A program made the position numbers and the translations under genes. Positions 43,318 through 54,817 of a stretch of 64,000 bases of DNA are shown here, one piece after another. Below the pieces are notes generated by a model that saw only the letters and a list, made by a program, of their open reading frames with translations, did not search any database and was not told where the DNA came from. The stretch covers positions 124,001 through 188,000 of the forward strand of contig VFIW01000045.1 of the NCBI GenBank assembly GCA_006386115.1. The letters run 5' to 3'. How positions within the stretch are numbered: position 1 is the stretch's first letter; each line of letters starts with the position of its first letter. The DNA comes from Globisporangium splendens (lineage: Eukaryota; Oomycota; Peronosporomycetes; Pythiales; Pythiaceae).

Positions 43318-43992
43318 ATGGCGGCGTATGCGCGATCTCAGCTTGTGCGTGGCGCGAATGCCATGACCCGCGGCGGCGCACGCGGATGGGGGTGGTACCA
43401 CCGCTCCCTGGCGAAGATGAATGCGCCAGAGGCAGCGCCGGTCGCGTACGACTACGCCGTGCCAACGCCTGCGCAGCCGCGTCCGCGCGCATTCTTGGAC
43501 GTGAGCATTGGCGGCGCGCAAGCCGAGCGCATCGTCGTGGAGCTCGCGAAGGACATCGTTCCAAAGACGGTGGAGAACTTCGTCAAGCTCTGTGGTGAGG
43601 GCGTCAAGAACGCGAACGTCCAGGGCTCGTACAAAAACTCCAAGATTCACAACATCACCAAGGGCACGTACATTGTCGGCGGCGATTTCGTGCAGGGCAA
43701 CGGCACGGGCGGTCATGCGGCGCTCGAGGACGGCAAGCGATACTTTGACGACGAGAACTTTGCGCTCCAGTTCTCCGAGGAAGGCGTGGTCGGTATGGCG
43801 AACGCGGGCTCGAACAAGAACGGCTCGCAGTTCTTCATCTCGCTGAAGGCGTTGCCGCACCTGAACGGCCGCAATGTGGCCTTCGGCAAGGTCGTCGAGG
43901 GCAAGAATGTGTTAAAGAGTATTGAGAACGTCTACTGCGTCAAGGGCAAGCCGTTGACGGCCGTCGAGATCACAGGCTGCGGCTTGCTGTAA
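43318..43992 (+). CDS. Cyclophilin-fold protein with altered active site, probable mitochondrial targeting
   Basis: 224 residues, one exon. The first ~40 residues are Arg-rich and lack acidic residues (YARSQLVRGANAMTRGGARG), like a mitochondrial presequence. From residue 58 the cyclophilin fold is clear: LDVSIGGAQAERIVVELAKD, VPKTVENFVKLC, GDFVQGNGTGG, FALQFSEEGVVGMANAG, NGSQFFISL, NVAFGKVVEGKNV. Compared with cyclophilin A, the catalytic Arg55 is Asn112, Gln63 is Val120, Trp121 is His181 and His126 is Asn186; Phe113 is kept. Peptidyl-prolyl isomerase activity and cyclosporin binding are therefore likely weak or absent. The fold call is secure; the location is inferred. Confidence 0.92.
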   Translation: MAAYARSQLVRGANAMTRGGARGWGWYHRSLAKMNAPEAAPVAYDYAVPTPAQPRPRAFLDVSIGGAQAERIVVELAKDIVPKTVENFVKLCGEGVKNANVQGSYKNSKIHNITKGTYIVGGDFVQGNGTGGHAALEDGKRYFDDENFALQFSEEGVVGMANAGSNKNGSQFFISLKALPHLNGRNVAFGKVVEGKNVLKSIENVYCVKGKPLTAVEITGCGLL

Positions 43993-44562
43993 GCGACAAC
44001 GAAACGGACGGGGGTCGCGTGGAGTCTTGTTGTGCCATTCAGTGCATTACGGGTTCAACGTAAATCCAGGCAAACCAAGCAAAAAAGAATAGCGGTGCTG
44101 TAGACGATGATGGTTTGCGTGTTCAGGTGCGCTTTAGAAGCAGCTTCAGAGCGATGTTTGCTGGAGAGCATTGTTGCTACGGAAGCTGCGTCTCGTTTTC
44201 TACTGACGCCTCACCACCAAAGAATATAGCAATAGATTGTTTCCCATCCCGTTCCCCATAGCGCACTGTTATCTGCTCTCTTGCCAGCGTTCATCCAGGG
44301 TTCTTCCTTTCTTGCAGGTTTCCAGCATGGGCTTCATTGGGCAGGCGCACACATTGCTGTCAAGCAGCATTTAGAAACCCAGCGTGCAGAGTTTCTAACG
44401 CGTTTTTTTTCGCTCTAAATTCTGTTCCCACCAGCGCTTTGTGCTTCCACAGAAAGATCCCCACGAGTATGATGACGTGCGCCTATTCGTGAGCACTCGA
44501 TCTTCATTCACCGCGCAGGCACTGGGACGCAGCATCAGCTCAGGCACCAGGACGCAGAGACC
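43993..44562. other. Intergenic, nothing recognised
   Basis: About 570 bases between cyclophilin and GMD genes. No ORF or repeat of note. Confidence 0.5.
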
Positions 44563-45810
44563 ATGACCGTCGCAAATGCTGCCATCCACGTTGGCGCGGA
44601 CGCTGATGCCGACACCAGCGATAGCGGCAGTCGATTGACAACAGTGGCTCCGACACAGCAAGAGCGAAGCACCAACCAGCATCACGCCTCAAGCGCTGTG
44701 GAGAGCTCCATGGCTGAAACCACGATGAGTTCGAAGCCGCGCATCGCGCTCATCACGGGGATCACGGGGCAGGACGGGTCGTACCTGAGCGAGCTGCTGC
44801 TGGAGAAAGGGTACATCGTGCACGGCATCATCCGTCGGTCGTCGGCGTTCAACACGGCGCGCATCGAGCATCTGTACCGCGACCCGCATCTGAATGACGT
44901 GCGGCTGTTCCTGCACTATGGCGACCTCACGGACTCGTCGAACCTGTGCCAGATCATCGCGCGCGTGCGGCCCGACGAAGTGTACAACCTCGGCGCGATG
45001 TCGCACGTCAAGGTGTCGTTCGAGATGTCCGAGTACACGGCGGACGTGGACGCCATGGGCACGCTGCGGCTGCTCAACTGCATCCGGAACTGTGGCATGG
45101 AGAAGACCACCAAATTCTACCAGGCGTCCACGAGCGAGCTCTACGGCAAGGTGCAGCAGACACCGCAGTGCGAGACGACGCCGTTCTACCCGCGGTCACC
45201 CTACGGTGTCGCCAAGCAGTTTGCGTACTGGAGCGTCGTCAACTACCGCGAGGCGTACGGCATGTTCGCCGTGAACGGTATCCTGTTCAACCACGAGAGT
45301 CCGCGCCGCGGTCCGACGTTCGTCACTCGCAAGATCTCGCGCGCCGTCGTGCGCATCCACGCGGGCGTCGAGGAGTGTCTCTACGTCGGCAACCTGGACG
45401 CCAAGCGCGATTGGGGCCATGCGCGCGACTACGTCGAGTGTATGTGGCGCATGCTGCAGGTGGAGCAGCCCGAGGACTTTGTGGTCGCGACGGGCGAGTG
45501 CCACAGCGTGCGCGAATTCATCGAGCTGGCGTTTGCGCGCGTCAATATGAAGCTGCTGTGGAAAGGCGCGCGCGGTACGGTCGACGAGATTGGCGTCGAT
45601 GCAAACGACACGAACCGCGTCGTCGTGCGCATCGATCCGACGTACTTTCGACCAACGGAAGTGGACGTGCTGGTGGGTGACGCGTCCAAGGCCAAGCGCG
45701 TGCTGCAGTGGGAGCCCACGGTGCACTTCAAGGAGCTGGTTGCGGAAATGGTCGACGCCGACGCGAAGATGCTCCAAGCCATTCCTGCAGCCCCACGCCC
45801 GTTGTACTGA
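44563..45810 (+). CDS. gmd: GDP-mannose 4,6-dehydratase
   Basis: 415 residues, single exon. First step from GDP-mannose toward GDP-fucose. An extended SDR enzyme: NADP-binding [40 protein letters not shown], the catalytic Thr/Ser region [12 protein letters not shown] and the YxxxK pair in [12 protein letters not shown]. Then [20 protein letters not shown] and LGN-type substrate loop [18 protein letters not shown]. The first ~55 residues are a polar extension lacking in bacterial GMD; ATGs at 44710 and 44725 could be alternative starts. No introns. GDP-L-fucose synthase is not in the window. Confidence 0.96.
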   Translation: MTVANAAIHVGADADADTSDSGSRLTTVAPTQQERSTNQHHASSAVESSMAETTMSSKPRIALITGITGQDGSYLSELLLEKGYIVHGIIRRSSAFNTARIEHLYRDPHLNDVRLFLHYGDLTDSSNLCQIIARVRPDEVYNLGAMSHVKVSFEMSEYTADVDAMGTLRLLNCIRNCGMEKTTKFYQASTSELYGKVQQTPQCETTPFYPRSPYGVAKQFAYWSVVNYREAYGMFAVNGILFNHESPRRGPTFVTRKISRAVVRIHAGVEECLYVGNLDAKRDWGHARDYVECMWRMLQVEQPEDFVVATGECHSVREFIELAFARVNMKLLWKGARGTVDEIGVDANDTNRVVVRIDPTYFRPTEVDVLVGDASKAKRVLQWEPTVHFKELVAEMVDADAKMLQAIPAAPRPLY

Positions 45811-45908
45811 AGACGAATGAAAGAAAAGCAAAAGCACAATGATAGAGGGACGAGATAAATATATATACGCTTTGGTGTTACAGTGAGTGCTTGCATTCTT
45901 TCTTCACA

Positions 45909-48116
45909 TCAAAAGACGTCGCGCTTGGCTTCCGAGGACGACGACGTGAGCTCAATGCCGATGAACCGGCGGCTGAGGTGGTTGAGTTTGCTCGTGATCA
46001 TGTCGGTCTGCTTGGGTTTCTCGTCCACATCCATAGGTTCCTGGGCCTCGGAAAAGCCGTACCACAACTCGGGGATCGTGGATCCGTGCACCGCGAGATC
46101 GTCGTCGTCCAGGCTTCCTTCGGCGGCCGCAAGCGATTGCGCTGCGAGCAGCAACGATGGTGACGTCAACACCATGCGCCGCACGCCGATGCGCACGCTG
46201 CCCTTCTTGGACCCGTCTTCTTTCACCAATGGGTACCATTCGTCGAAGGCTTCGTTCACGGGGATCGCCAACGAGAGATGCACTTCGCCAAGGTGTTCGT
46301 CTGCGACCATCATGTTCTTGTTCCACACGGTGATGCTCACGTGCTGCCCGTCGATCGTCGGCGAAGATGGCACCCAGAACACGAAGCGTTCATTGTACAC
46401 CGGGTTCAATGTGCTCGCGGAGACAGCAGACTGCTTCTCCTTGTCGTCGAAACGCACGACAACGTACGGATCACTCTCGCCCTGGATGAAATCGCCCACA
46501 GCGAGATCTTTGGCAGCCAAGATCTCGGCAACAATGAGCTCTCCATACGGGGATCCGCTCGTGATCGGGTTGCTTGTCGTCTTGTTGCGATGACATGGGT
46601 TATGAATGTTGTGCTTCGCGACGGAGCCCGCGCTTGGGCTCGAGCCTTTCGTCGGCGACGAGCTGTCGCTACTGCCGTGACTCATTGTGCTCATGCTCTT
46701 CCACGAGGATGAGATGTTGGCAAACGAGAGGTTCATGCGGGATGATGCCCCCGACGTCTTCGATTTGCTGCTGTAGCTTTTCATCTTCTCCTTCCAGCTG
46801 GTCATATCGGGCAGCTGAACGGGCAGCGAAGGAAGCGTCATGGACGACGAGTTCTCTTTCCGTGGGGATTCGCTGTTGCTATCGCCACTGGCGCTACTTG
46901 CTCCAAACAGCTTCGCCTCCGAGAAAGTTTTGAACATGCTGTTGACGACATTAGTCGGAGAACTCTTGTTCGCATCCGTAGCTGCCGAAGTCGGAGGTGG
47001 CACACATGGAGATGGTGGTAGCGGAGTCGTGTGGTCGGGGGCAGGTGTTGACGGAGAGACCAATGCTTCTGCATTCTCGCAGGTAACCGGTACAATCGAT
47101 GGGCGGAAATCCGTTTCCTCAGTGTTCTTCCTGGATCTCGTGATCGGAACAGCCAGTGTCGCCGCATCTCCATCTGCGACAGGTGCAACCGGAGCTGCAT
47201 TCGTTTTCTCGAAAGCTGCCATGCGCTCCGCAATACTCGACGATGGTGCACTAGCAGTAGCAGCAGCTGAAGCCGATTTGGAGGCAGTGGTCGACGAGAA
47301 AGACATTTTCTTCTCGAGTCGTGGCGCTTTCGCACTGTCATCAGTGGCATTGACATCAACACTTGCCGTCGCATCATTTGACGATGCGACAGGTGCGTCT
47401 GGAATCGCATTCGTCTTCTCAAACGCTGCCATGCGCTTTGCAATGATCGACGACGGCGCAGCAGTCGTAGCAGCAGCCGACGAAAACGACGCCTTCTTTT
47501 TGAGTAGTTGCGTTTTTGCATTGTCGACGGTGGAACTGCTACTGGCAGATGCTGCTGTGGCAGGCTTCTCAAAAGCTGCCATACGCTTTGCAATGCTCGA
47601 CGACGATGGTGCAGTAGCCGTAGTCGTATCAGAAGCAAAGGTTGAAGGAGAAAACGACGCCTTCTTCTCGACTCGTGGCGCTTTCGCATTGTCGCTGGTC
47701 GCTTTTGCGGCTGCATTCGTCTTCTCAAAAGCCGCCATGCGCTGTGCAATGCTCAATGTCGGCGCAGCAGCAGCAGCAGTAGCTGTCACAGTCGCATCTG
47801 GAGTAGCAGCCGAAGTCGTTGACGCTTTCACTCTGTCGTTGGTTGCACTGTTACCGACACTTGTCGCACTCGTTTTCTCAAAAGCCGCCATGCGCTTCGC
47901 AAAATTCGACATCGGTGTACTCGAAGTCGTATCCGGAGCTGAAGCCGGCGTTTCCTTCACCTCTTGTGGCGCTCCGTTCGCATTGTCGTTGCTAGCTCCA
48001 CTCTGCGGTGGGCTGGCACTGTCACTGCTGCTCTCGTTATCTGGCGCGGCGCGCGTCTGCCAGAAGCTCTTGGCGCGCTGGAACTCGTTCCCACTCGGCT
48101 TCTCGACCTCCATCAT
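45909..48116 (-). CDS. C2-domain protein with five RMAAFEK repeats
   Basis: 735 residues from ATG 48116 (a second ATG directly follows), single exon. The N-terminal half is Ala/Ser/Thr-rich and carries five copies of a short motif, xIAKRMAAFEKTxA (SNFAKRMAAFEK, LSIAQRMAAFEK, SSIAKRMAAFEK, SIIAKRMAAFEK, SSIAERMAAFEK), about 45-70 residues apart. A Ser-rich middle follows. The C2 domain lies at about residues 530-650: GELIVAEILAAKDLAVGDF, ESDPYVVVRFD, TLNPVYNERFVFWV and VWNKNMMVADEHLGEV, with the Asp residues of a calcium-binding C2. The end has a short tail. Likely a membrane-docking scaffold. The repeats resemble short actin- or partner-binding motifs, but I cannot assign them. Confidence 0.85.
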   Translation of the reverse strand: MMEVEKPSGNEFQRAKSFWQTRAAPDNESSSDSASPPQSGASNDNANGAPQEVKETPASAPDTTSSTPMSNFAKRMAAFEKTSATSVGNSATNDRVKASTTSAATPDATVTATAAAAAPTLSIAQRMAAFEKTNAAAKATSDNAKAPRVEKKASFSPSTFASDTTTATAPSSSSIAKRMAAFEKPATAASASSSSTVDNAKTQLLKKKASFSSAAATTAAPSSIIAKRMAAFEKTNAIPDAPVASSNDATASVDVNATDDSAKAPRLEKKMSFSSTTASKSASAAATASAPSSSIAERMAAFEKTNAAPVAPVADGDAATLAVPITRSRKNTEETDFRPSIVPVTCENAEALVSPSTPAPDHTTPLPPSPCVPPPTSAATDANKSSPTNVVNSMFKTFSEAKLFGASSASGDSNSESPRKENSSSMTLPSLPVQLPDMTSWKEKMKSYSSKSKTSGASSRMNLSFANISSSWKSMSTMSHGSSDSSSPTKGSSPSAGSVAKHNIHNPCHRNKTTSNPITSGSPYGELIVAEILAAKDLAVGDFIQGESDPYVVVRFDDKEKQSAVSASTLNPVYNERFVFWVPSSPTIDGQHVSITVWNKNMMVADEHLGEVHLSLAIPVNEAFDEWYPLVKEDGSKKGSVRIGVRRMVLTSPSLLLAAQSLAAAEGSLDDDDLAVHGSTIPELWYGFSEAQEPMDVDEKPKQTDMITSKLNHLSRRFIGIELTSSSSEAKRDVF

Positions 48117-48839
48117 CCTTGGCGTCGTGAAGCAATTCACCTGCTGAACAACGAGCGCGGAACCAACTGCACTCTTTTACACGAATTGGCAACTGAGCGC
48201 GCGTCGCTTCTGCGTCGAAAAAAGCAGACAGACGGCGCTCTTCCACCCTCACTCTCTCTGCGATTGCAGATGCGGAGTGGGGGCCAGATGGAGCGCGAGA
48301 GGGTGCGTGCTTCCTTTCCGCGCCGCCTGCTGTTGGCCGTGCGCAGCGCATTTGCCATATCAGACTGCAGAGGCGCGTCAGATGGGAGCGTCGCTGGCTC
48401 TTCGAGAAGCCAGCTCTGACATCTTGCAGTTGTGTTCAGGTGTTAAATAACGAGATAACCTGTTCAATTGAATTTGTAGCACGAACAAACGCGTTAAATA
48501 TTGGACGGAGCTCGTAGAATTGAAGCACACAGCGCACAGAGATTCGTCCGCTGATGCGATGGCAAAGCAGATGGACCCAGGAAGGGGCATCTTTTCTATG
48601 ACAGGCGACAAGGACAGGAAATGACGACACGCGTCTCCGTTTTCGTATTATTAGGCGCTGGCGATAATTCTTGAGGTAGAAAACATTAACACATGCCAGC
48701 GTTTCAACATTGGACGCAAAAATATGGATCTTGCGAGTATTATTTCTAATACATGACGTGGGTGTTTTGAAGACTTGAATATTGTTTGTTGTGGACTCTC
48801 TTTGCAGCAATTTGTTCAGTATCTCGCATGTTGGGTTGG
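48117..48839. other. Intergenic, nothing recognised
   Basis: About 720 bases between two minus-strand genes; no gene or repeat identified. Confidence 0.5.
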
Positions 48840-51266
48840 CTACGCGAGCGCTCCGGACTGGGTGCTCGTGGTGTCTCGCGGGTCGTCCGCGGATTTCCGG
48901 CTCATGCCGAACTTCATCTCGTACTCGTCCATCGGCAGGAAGCAGAGCTCGGCGTCACCGTCCACTCCGCGGATGATCTTCACGATCTCGTCCAGCGCCA
49001 TTTCGTACACGGGCAGACCGTTGACCGCGACGACGACGTCGCCGACCGTCACGGCTTTGCTTTTCTCGGCTTGACCGCCTGGGACCAAGTGGTACACGAC
49101 CGCGACATCGCGTTCCGGATCCTTCGCAAACTCAATACCGAGCTGCTTGGTGGCATCCAAGATGACTGTGCACGCCGTGAGCAGCGATCGGATGTACTCC
49201 AAACCGATCTCGAGACACGTGACAAAGTACGCGATCTCGCCCTGTGTGCTTCCTGTGTCAAACACCGTGATCATCTCCTTGAGCGCCACAGGATTGTCCA
49301 GATTCGACTGGATGAGGACATAAATAAAGGCGGGAATGAAATCGTCGGCACTCATCGGCGCGCTCTTCGGATGCTCCTGGTGGTAGACGGTGTAGATCTC
49401 CTTGCACGCAGCCAGAAGCTGCGCGCGCTTCATGTGCGGCAGACTGACTTTGTCGATCTCTTTCAGTTTCGCACACGCGCTGCTCCAGTCGGATGGCGAG
49501 ATGCTGTCTGGTCCGATGCCGAAAAACGACTGGGATTTCGAGCGCAAGATGTCCATCTTGCCTTGGATGAGCTTCGAGTCGGCGCGCGTTTGCTGAGTGA
49601 TGTTGTCGTGGATCCCTTTGTAAAGAGGAAAGAACACGCGCTCCTCAATCTGCTCATAGATGGCAACTAGAATGCGCTCAATGAACTCGACCGAGTCTTC
49701 GGTAAACGGTGGCTCGGTTATTTCGTCATCGTCGTCTGAACTGGAGGCATCCGTGTGCCCTCCAAGCGAACGAAGCTCGTTCATCCGAGTGTGGATCATA
49801 TAATCCGCCAGACCAGACATGAACTCTCGAACCACAAAGTTCGACACTGGTTTCCCTGTGTTTTCCTTGATGAAAGCGCCACTCGTGCTGCCTTCAGGAG
49901 AATATGGCGACGCGAGGATGAGCTGAACTTCTCGCGTGACGTCTGTCAGTGCGCCTTCCGACGGCGCAATGAACGACGACTTGCACCGGAGACATTGACT
50001 AGGGTTTCCGTCTCCAACATCGCTCTCGTTGGCACCACCGCACGTGCATCGATCAACCTCAGAGGTCATGGATGCAATTGAGAACGAATCCGTTACGCTA
50101 CTCGATCCCTCAGCTGCAGATGACAGCGATGCTACCCACAACGAGCGATCTTCTTGGCTATCGGCATGCAGAATCAGTCGTCGGCTTGGTGTTTTCACTT
50201 GAAAACTGTGCCGCTCACCGGACTTCAATGTGTCCATGTGCGATATCTTGGCATCTGTGATCTCCAACGAGCCTTTCTTCGTGCCCTGAGGGTGCGTGTA
50301 GTACGTGAGCGTGGTCATCGACAGCTCAAACCAACGTCGCTTGGTACTTTTCACCATTTGGCCGCGTTTCCGAAGCCATCCAGAGAATAAGATCCGATTC
50401 TCATCCGGCAAACTGCTCTGTTTCTCTAACTGCTTGACCGTCTTGGAGCTCGCAGGCAGCAACTCCACATTGTGCTCCTGCAGCTTCTTAATCCAGACAT
50501 CGCGTTCGTGCTTGTCGACAGCGTACAGCGCCATTTGCAGCGAGCCCTGCGCCAGTTTGAATCCGCTATGAAGCAGGGGCTGCACCGTGCTTTTCTTGCT
50601 CAGATCCACGCGACCGCGAACTTCGACGGCGCTGTGCGAGTCATGGTACACGAGCTCATTGTCGATGATGCAAAACAGTCGGCGTTTGAAGCTTCGAAGG
50701 CGTCCATTGCCGCGCTTGATCAGCCAACCTGAATGACGCACGACGGGCTTGTACTCAAGCACCCATCGCTTGCTCTGCGCGCTCGTGACCTGCGACCGCA
50801 TGGTGCCTCCCGCCGATCGAACCATCTTGCTGGTCGCGCGCTGTGCCCAGATCTGCATATCCCTGGAAGAAACAGAAAGATATCGTCAGCTCTACTGTCA
50901 AGACACATCCGCATGGTTAAACAAGACACAAGACAAATATACCCACCGTTGACTCGGTCGCGTGACCAACAGGACACGCTGGGAGGACCCGGAGGCGTCC
51001 TTGGATCCTCGTCGTGGCGGGATCGGGTCCAGTTTCACCACGTCCCCGACCTCCCGCGCTTCTTCACCGCCAGAAGCCGACGCATTCTTCTTAATGTCAT
51101 CCGCTTGTCCCATGTTGGCACCTTCAGACGTGTTCTTCTCCGCACCGACGTCGCCGCTGGACTCGGCAGTTTCCGCACTGCTTCCATGCTCGCCCCCGCC
51201 TTCGTTCAGCGTCTCACGCAGGGCCAAGCGATACACTTCGATCCCGTACAAGTTCTCGAACGACAT
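48840..51266 (-). CDS. PH-PH-VPS9-PDZ protein, probable Rab5-family GEF
   Basis: Exons (minus) 51266-50947 and 50862-48840 join in phase to 780 residues. Residues 1-107 form a polar N-terminus starting MSFENLYGIEVYRLALRETL. PH1 at about 150-237 (HSGWLIKRGNGRLRSFKRRL ... WIKKL), PH2 at about 265-355 (LFSGWLRKRGQMVKSTKRRW ... WVASL), then a CTCGG...CLRCKSSF cysteine set. The VPS9 domain spans about 490-672: EFIERILVAIYEQIEERVFF, and SADDFIPAFIYVLIQSNLDN holding the conserved Asp-Asp before the catalytic loop. A PDZ domain closes at about 697-750 (VVYHLVPGGQAEKSKAV, VGDVVVAVNGLPV). VPS9 domains activate Rab5-type GTPases on early endosomes; PH domains would give the membrane address. Confidence 0.9.
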
Positions 51267-53197
51267 GATTCCTCGACCTTGTTCTTTGCAGCTGACTTAT
51301 TTCCGCAAATAAGACAATACACCAAAAAGGGACGTGCTTGTCCTTCACACGCCTAATGTGATGTTGTTGCGTATCCGCCACTTCAGCCAAGCACACACTG
51401 CATACACAAAGAAGCACGCACATATAGTCAGAACGCGCTTGCTGTCTTCTTCTTCTTCTGACGCACGCGTCACACCCACACTACGAACAAATTTGTATAC
51501 AAATGGACACACGCACAGTGGCGGACGGACGGTGCTGACTTGAACCCATTCATTCATTCATCCACCGCCATATCAAAGCCATGCATGGGGTGTACCCACC
51601 CCACGTCCTCCCAATAGACGATACACACAGAGAGGCGCACGTACCGAGTCGCTTCAACTGACGCTGTGTCTTCGTCCTTCCGTCCAGCAGCGCCGCAGCC
51701 ACCCTCACACGCACACGCACACACACACACACACACACGAAGCAGCACGGGACTATCGATTGTGTCGTTATCTATCTGCTGCATGCAGCGACGACGCGTG
51801 CGGGGTCGAAGCTCTCGTCCGGTTGTTGTGCTGACTGTCCATCCTCGGATGGAATATTGTCCAATCCGAGGGCGTAAAGCGGAGTGGAACTGTATCAGTT
51901 TATTTTGGGACGCATGTGCGTTTCGTTTTGGGTTTCTCACACAACATGCCGATAGTGAACCGGTATAAGACACAAACCGAAGCTGTACCGGTTTGTACCT
52001 TGAACTATCTTAAATCAGTGCCAGTCTCACTTCAAAAACCAGCAAATTTTGGTGTGGAAACATGGCTTCCTTCCTGCAGACACCACATCACTGCGCTCGC
52101 TATTTACATACAGCAGAGACGCAACCAGCTCACTCATGTGCGAACCTAATTGCTGATATCACGAACTGACCAGCATCCCATTTCTCCAATCACACACGCA
52201 TCTCCACAGGTGAAGCAGCGATCCCATGAAGTGCAATATCATACAGCGCATTCGTCATTCCGCCCCCACGTTCAGAGATCGTGTCAAGAGCTTTTCATCG
52301 ACCATCCAGACGTGCTGTGATGACTTCAAACGATGGCTCCACGGCGTGCGTGTCACTGCGTGTCGTTCCTGGACAGACGCACCACACGATTTTTCACCTG
52401 TCGTCCGCGCCACTCTCTCCCAGTTCGCTGTGGTGTTTCGCAATGCGCTGATCTTCAACGACTGCAGTCCCACACAGCACGTGTTGCGCAATACGGTGCG
52501 AGAACTCGACTTCAAGACGATCCTGAAGCGTCAACAGAAGCGAGTACCGTTGGCGGCGCATTGCTTTCTCGACTATGCAGGATATTTCCTTCTTAATATT
52601 GCTGAGTGTAGGCTGTGTACGCTTTTTGTATGAAATATCCTTCTTGTGCAGTGATTGTTTCGACTGAAAGGTGTATCCGACTGGGGAGGAGCCGTCGCAG
52701 ACACGAAAAAGAACCGAGTCCGTGACGTTGGGTTCGTTGCACGTTGGAATAAAAACGTAGTGTGCATGTGCGCTAAAGTAAACTTCATCAAGCTAACAGC
52801 TGAGACTGACGCCAATGACATTACTTTATCGAGGCACTACTGCATCGACAAACATGAGTTTCGGGTTTGGGTTTCTGGTGCTTGCTTTCGCAAACCCAAA
52901 CGGTGCGGGTGACGTCTGTGCGTGGATGCGCAACACTCAGACAGCACCTTTTCGACCAATTATACGCTCGTCATACCGCCGATCACTTCTAAATTCATCC
53001 AATCGCAATCCACAAAAAGAGCAGAGAGGATCCACACTGCGTGCGTGTGTCCGTCGGTGGGCACACGAAAGGGGGGCGGCACGCGCCAATGCAACTTCAG
53101 CTTGGACGGTTAGTTTCCATTTTGCCTCGGCCCGCGCAAGTCTCCAGCAGCCTCTCGCCCTCGCAACCACCACAACACACACACACGAACGACGACC
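51267..53197. other. Long intergenic region with AC microsatellite and a bromodomain-like scrap
   Basis: An (AC)n run spans about 51706-51739 and a CATT repeat lies near 51548-51562. One 135-codon ORF at 52226-52633 is listed separately. The last ~150 bases before 53198 contain the AC-rich leader of the isocitrate lyase gene. Nothing else recognised. Confidence 0.5.
52226..52633 (+). pseudogene. Possible bromodomain fragment
   Basis: A 135-residue ORF with the segment FAVVFRNALIFNDCSP followed by a helix (QHVLRNTVRELDFKTIL). This resembles the end of a bromodomain, where the FxNAxxFN signature holds the acetyl-lysine Asn. The first half of a bromodomain (ZA loop with PMD/Y) is not recognisable, so it is either a decayed copy, one exon of an unresolved gene, or chance resemblance. 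Confidence 0.25.
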
Positions 53198-54817
53198 ATG
53201 AGCGCCAACCGCCGCATCGCCCAGATTGGTTCCCACCTGAGCCAGCACAACGCCGCCGCCGAGGACAGCGCGTTCGCGCAGCGCGTCAAGGACATGGCCG
53301 CGTTCATCAAGAACGACCGTTTCAAGCACGTCAAGCGCCCGTACTCGGCCGAGGACGTCGTGAACCTGCAGGGTACGGTCGTGCCCAACCACATTGGCGT
53401 GCAGCAGTCGATCAAGCTCTACAAGCTGCTGCGTGAACTGCAGGCGCAGGGCAAGACGAGCCACACGTTCGGTGCACTCGACACGATCCAGGTCGTGCAA
53501 ATGGCCAAGCACCTGAGCACGGTGTACGTGAGCGGTTGGCAGTCGTCGTCGACGGCGTCGACCTCGAACGAACCAGGTCCGGATGTCGCCGATTACCCAA
53601 TGGACACTGTGCCAAACAAAGTGGACCAGTTGTTCCGCGCGCAGTTGTTCCACGACCGCAAGCAGTACGAAGCGCGTCGTCGCATGACCCCAGAAGAGCG
53701 CCAACGCACTCCCCCAACGGACTTTTTGCGTCCAATCATTGCCGATGCCGATACTGGCCACGGTGGGTTGACTGCGGTCATGAAACTGACCAAGATGTTC
53801 ATTGAGCGTGGTGCTGCGGGTATCCACTTGGAAGACCAGAAGCCAGGTACCAAGAAGTGTGGCCACATGGGGGGCAAGGTGCTTGTGTCGACCCAGGAAC
53901 ACATCCAGCGTCTCATTGCTGCGCGTCTCCAAGCCGATATCATGAACTCTCCCCTTGTGATCGTCGCTCGTACTGACGCTGAAGCCGCGACGTTGCTCGA
54001 CAACAACGTTGATGGTCGCGACCACCCATTCATCCTCGGTGCCACGGATTTGAGCGTGGAAACTTTCACGGAGGCGAGCAAGAACGGCACGGACTCGACT
54101 TGGGACAAGCGCGCCAAGGCCATGACGTACCCAGAAGCAGTGCGTGCCGCGATCCAGAACTCGAACCGTCCAGACAAGGAACGCGTTCTTGCTACCTGGA
54201 ATGCGCAGGCGCTTTCGTTGAGCCTGCCAGAGTTGAAGGCGCTTGCCAAGAAGCTCGGTGTTGAAGTCACTTTCTGCTGGGAGCGTGCTCGTACCATTGA
54301 AGGCTACTACCGTGTGCGCGGCGGTGTTGAATTCTGCATTGCCCGTGGTCGCGCCTACGGCGAATACGCCGACCTCATCTGGATGGAGACAGCTGTGCCT
54401 GGCGTCCCACTCGCGCGCGCTTTCGCTGAGGGCGTGAAGGCTGCTGTGCCTCATCAAATGCTCGCGTACAACTTGTCGCCGTCGTTCAACTGGGATGCCG
54501 CTAGCATGTCGGACTCGGAGATCAGGACTTTTGTGTCGGACCTCGGTCGCCTCGGCTTCTGCTGGCAGTTTATCACCCTCGCTGGTTTCCACAGCGACTC
54601 GCTCGGCATCACGCGCTTCGCTCGCGACTACGCCCAGCGTGGCATGCTCGCATACGTCGAGGGGGTGCAGCGTGCGGAACGCAACGAAGGGGTAGAGACG
54701 CTCAAGCACCAGGGCTGGTCGGGCACCGAGTACGTGGACGCCATGCAGAACACGATCACGGGTGGCTTGTCGTCGACCAACACGATGGGCCACGGTGTGA
54801 CGGAAAGCCAATTCTAA
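53198..54817 (+). CDS. ICL1: Isocitrate lyase
   Basis: 539 residues, single exon, ATG in the context ACCATGAG. Splits isocitrate into succinate and glyoxylate, the entry of the glyoxylate shunt that lets cells grow on fats or acetate. Catalytic motif [11 protein letters not shown] (Cys221), metal-site [12 protein letters not shown] and [22 protein letters not shown], and the C-terminal lid segments. There is a eukaryotic-type insert between residues 280 and 340. The C-terminus is ESQF and not an SKL-like signal, so peroxisomal import by PTS1 is not indicated. Malate synthase is not in the window. Confidence 0.97.
   Translation: MSANRRIAQIGSHLSQHNAAAEDSAFAQRVKDMAAFIKNDRFKHVKRPYSAEDVVNLQGTVVPNHIGVQQSIKLYKLLRELQAQGKTSHTFGALDTIQVVQMAKHLSTVYVSGWQSSSTASTSNEPGPDVADYPMDTVPNKVDQLFRAQLFHDRKQYEARRRMTPEERQRTPPTDFLRPIIADADTGHGGLTAVMKLTKMFIERGAAGIHLEDQKPGTKKCGHMGGKVLVSTQEHIQRLIAARLQADIMNSPLVIVARTDAEAATLLDNNVDGRDHPFILGATDLSVETFTEASKNGTDSTWDKRAKAMTYPEAVRAAIQNSNRPDKERVLATWNAQALSLSLPELKALAKKLGVEVTFCWERARTIEGYYRVRGGVEFCIARGRAYGEYADLIWMETAVPGVPLARAFAEGVKAAVPHQMLAYNLSPSFNWDAASMSDSEIRTFVSDLGRLGFCWQFITLAGFHSDSLGITRFARDYAQRGMLAYVEGVQRAERNEGVETLKHQGWSGTEYVDAMQNTITGGLSSTNTMGHGVTESQF

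Noticed and set aside
46840..48147. 435-codon open frame on the plus strand opposite the C2 protein
   Set aside because: Repetitive Ala/Val/Ser-rich shadow of the repeats on the minus strand; no independent motif.
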